Assembly (NCBI GenBank): GCA_910585915.1 | Contig: CAJUGF010000039.1 | Span: 1-13,459 of the forward strand | Direction: 5' to 3' | DNA from: an uncultured Bacilli bacterium | GTDB lineage: Bacteria > Bacillota_I > Bacilli_A > RF39 > UBA660 | DNA: 13,459 nucleotides | In this document: positions 11,959 through 13,459 of the stretch, in pieces | How the letters are laid out: the number at the start of each line of letters is the position of its first letter | How positions within the stretch are numbered: position 1 is the first letter of the stretch | Translations under genes and position numbers: made by a program | Notes under the pieces: generated by a model | Database searches by the model: none | What the model saw: only the letters and a program-made list of their open reading frames with translations | Told to the model about the DNA's origin: nothing

Positions 11959-13371
11959 ATGAAAGATAATTTAAAGTTGTATCATGCAAAAAGGAATTTT
12001 TCAAAAACAAAAGAACCAGTGGGAGTTCATAAAAGAAAAGGAAAGAAATTACATTTTGTTATACAACATCATTTAGCGAGAAAAGATCATTATGATTTTC
12101 GTTTAGAACATAATGGTGTGTTGAAAAGCTGGGCAGTTCCCAAGGGTCCTTCTTATAATCTTTTAGATCGTCGCCTTGCTGTTTTGGTAGAAGATCATCC
12201 ACTTGATTATCGTACTTTTGAAGGTACTATTCCAAAAGGATTGTATGGTGGAGGCACAGTCATGGCTTGGGATGAAGGTTATTATGAATATGAGGGTGAT
12301 TTTGCAAAAGATTTTCAGAAAGGTACCTTGAAATTTACTCTTTATGGATCCAGACTTCGTGGTAGATGGACTCTTGTACATTTTAAGAAAAACAATTGGC
12401 TTTTAATTAAAGAAAGGGATCATTATGCAGGATTTCAGAATATTTTGGAATTTCAAACAAGTGTGAGAACTGGTAGAACCATGGAAGAAATTGAAAATGA
12501 TGTTTCAAAAAAAATGATTACTTCTAAGGTAAGGGGAATTGTAGACGGAATTTTGATTTCACACCCCCAAAAATTAGTTTTTAAGAATATTACGAAATTT
12601 GATATTGCTCTATATTATCAAAAAGTATATGAGCGAATGTTTCCTTTTTTGAATCAACGGCTCATTAGCACGATTCGTTTTCCTGATGGTCAACATGGAG
12701 AAACTTTTTTTAAAAAGCATTTGAATAATAATGATGTTGGTATTGGAATGGTTCATGTCAAGTCTTTTAAAAGCAAACGAAGCGATTATTATTATATTAA
12801 AGGTATCACAGGGCTTTTGTCAGAAGTACAACGAAATAGTTATGAATTTCATCTTTGGGGAAGTCAGGTTGGTGATTTAGAATGCCCAAATATTATGGTA
12901 TTTGATTTGGATCCCGATGAAGGTATGGGCATTCATCAAGTTCGTCAAGGAGTACGTGATTTAAAAAGTGTGTTAGATGAGTTACAGTTGATTTCTTTTT
13001 TAAAAACAAGTGGCGGAAAGGGGTATCACGTTGTTGTTCCTATTTATTCTTTAAAAACTTGGGAAGATTTTCGTGATTTTGCCCAAAATGTTGCTAAATT
13101 GTTAGAGACCAAATGGCCTCAGCGTTATACTAGTAATGGGAGAAAGGAAAAAAGACAAGGAAAAATATTTATTGATTGGATTCGAAATACTAAAGGTGCT
13201 ACGAGTGTTGCTCCCTACTCTATTCGTATTCGAAAAAAGGCTACTGTGTCAATGCCTATTTCATGGAGTGAGCTTGATAAAGTCAAACCAGATGAAATTT
13301 CAATTGATAAGGCTTTAAAACGTTTAAAAAGAAAAGATCCTTGGGCACATTTTTTTGATATTGATCAATGA
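11959..13371 (+). CDS. LigD-like 3'-phosphoesterase-polymerase fusion without ligase domain (470 aa)
   Basis: Residues 30-180 are a LigD phosphoesterase domain, which trims 3' phosphates and ribonucleotides at DNA ends. FVIQHHLARKDHYDFRLE gives H38, H44, D46 and R48, and VEDHPLDY gives E78, H80 and Y84, the metal and phosphate ligands known from Pseudomonas LigD. Residues 190-466 are the archaeo-eukaryotic primase-type polymerase domain of LigD. It starts GILISHPQKLVF, with the metal pair D316/D318 in FDLDPDEG, nucleotide-binding SGGKGYH (351-357) and third acidic D406 in FIDWIRNTKGATS. All appear intact. The ATP-ligase domain that joins these two in Pseudomonas is absent, with no KxDG motif in the short linker. 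A separate ligase and Ku would be needed for end joining; neither is in the window. The ATG follows AGAGGT, and two terminators follow the stop. Confidence 0.93.
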   Translation: MKDNLKLYHAKRNFSKTKEPVGVHKRKGKKLHFVIQHHLARKDHYDFRLEHNGVLKSWAVPKGPSYNLLDRRLAVLVEDHPLDYRTFEGTIPKGLYGGGTVMAWDEGYYEYEGDFAKDFQKGTLKFTLYGSRLRGRWTLVHFKKNNWLLIKERDHYAGFQNILEFQTSVRTGRTMEEIENDVSKKMITSKVRGIVDGILISHPQKLVFKNITKFDIALYYQKVYERMFPFLNQRLISTIRFPDGQHGETFFKKHLNNNDVGIGMVHVKSFKSKRSDYYYIKGITGLLSEVQRNSYEFHLWGSQVGDLECPNIMVFDLDPDEGMGIHQVRQGVRDLKSVLDELQLISFLKTSGGKGYHVVVPIYSLKTWEDFRDFAQNVAKLLETKWPQRYTSNGRKEKRQGKIFIDWIRNTKGATSVAPYSIRIRKKATVSMPISWSELDKVKPDEISIDKALKRLKRKDPWAHFFDIDQ

Positions 13372-13388
13372 ATTATACAAATAAAAAA

Positions 13389-13409
13389 CAGAGATTTCCT
13401 CTGCTTTTT
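13389..13409 (+). terminator. first terminator after the LigD-like gene
   Basis: A 5-bp stem CAGAG/CTCTG with loop ATTTC is preceded by an A run and followed by C and five T residues. It is weaker than the second terminator. Confidence 0.65.
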
Positions 13410-13427
13410 CCTAAATTGAAAATTGAA

Positions 13428-13451
13428 CCGCACCACAAGGTGTGGTTTTTT
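13428..13451 (+). terminator. second, strong terminator
   Basis: A 7-bp stem CCGCACC/GGTGTGG (one G-T pair) with loop ACAA runs into six T residues. The tandem arrangement with the hairpin 25 bases upstream would insulate the LigD-like gene from what follows. Confidence 0.88.
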
Positions 13452-13459
13452 GATAAAAT

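Overview
The window is strongly AT-rich chromosomal DNA of a low-GC Bacillota-type bacterium. A gut-associated Bacilli or Clostridia lineage is my best guess. The support is AGGAGG-type ribosome sites, sigma-A-like promoters, hairpin-plus-T terminators, a Csn2-containing type II-A CRISPR system, and a metallo-hydrolase/DUF3006 pair common in that phylum. TGA is a stop codon (ends of cas2, the AIPR gene and the LigD-like gene) and Trp is TGG, so this is the standard bacterial code and not the Mycoplasma code.

Positions 1-5870 hold a type II-A CRISPR-Cas operon on the minus strand: cas9, cas1, cas2 and csn2, with csn2 cut by the window edge. The catalytic residues of Cas9 and Cas1 are present. 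The CRISPR array is not in the window and may lie beyond position 1. A complete tracrRNA gene lies on the plus strand just upstream of cas9 (about 5712-5819). It has its own promoter, a full-length anti-repeat, an SL1-like hairpin and a terminator hairpin. It lies antisense within the predicted cas9 leader, and an 8-bp inverted repeat links the anti-repeat to the cas9 start codon around the ribosome site. This is the most interesting regulatory structure here.

Positions 5885-8801 (minus strand) hold a cell-envelope and unknown-function block: an SPL-family radical SAM protein, a small 44-residue double-glycine-leader peptide gene, a membrane-anchored ComEC-like metallo-beta-lactamase-fold hydrolase, and a DUF3006 protein closed by a terminator. 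A tRNA-His gene (8830-8906, plus strand) is fired divergently from the radical SAM gene by back-to-back promoters. Positions 8942-9108 contain no gene I can support.

Positions 9109-9734 (minus) hold a GNAT acetyltransferase split by a -1 frameshift at a T6C run. Positions 9884-13371 (plus) hold two separately terminated genes. The first is an AIPR-family presumed phage-defence protein with an N-terminal PD-(D/E)XK-like nuclease region. The second is a LigD-like phosphoesterase-polymerase fusion that lacks the ligase domain. Together with CRISPR-Cas these give the window a genome-defence and DNA-break-repair flavour, although the promoters and terminators show they are independent transcription units.
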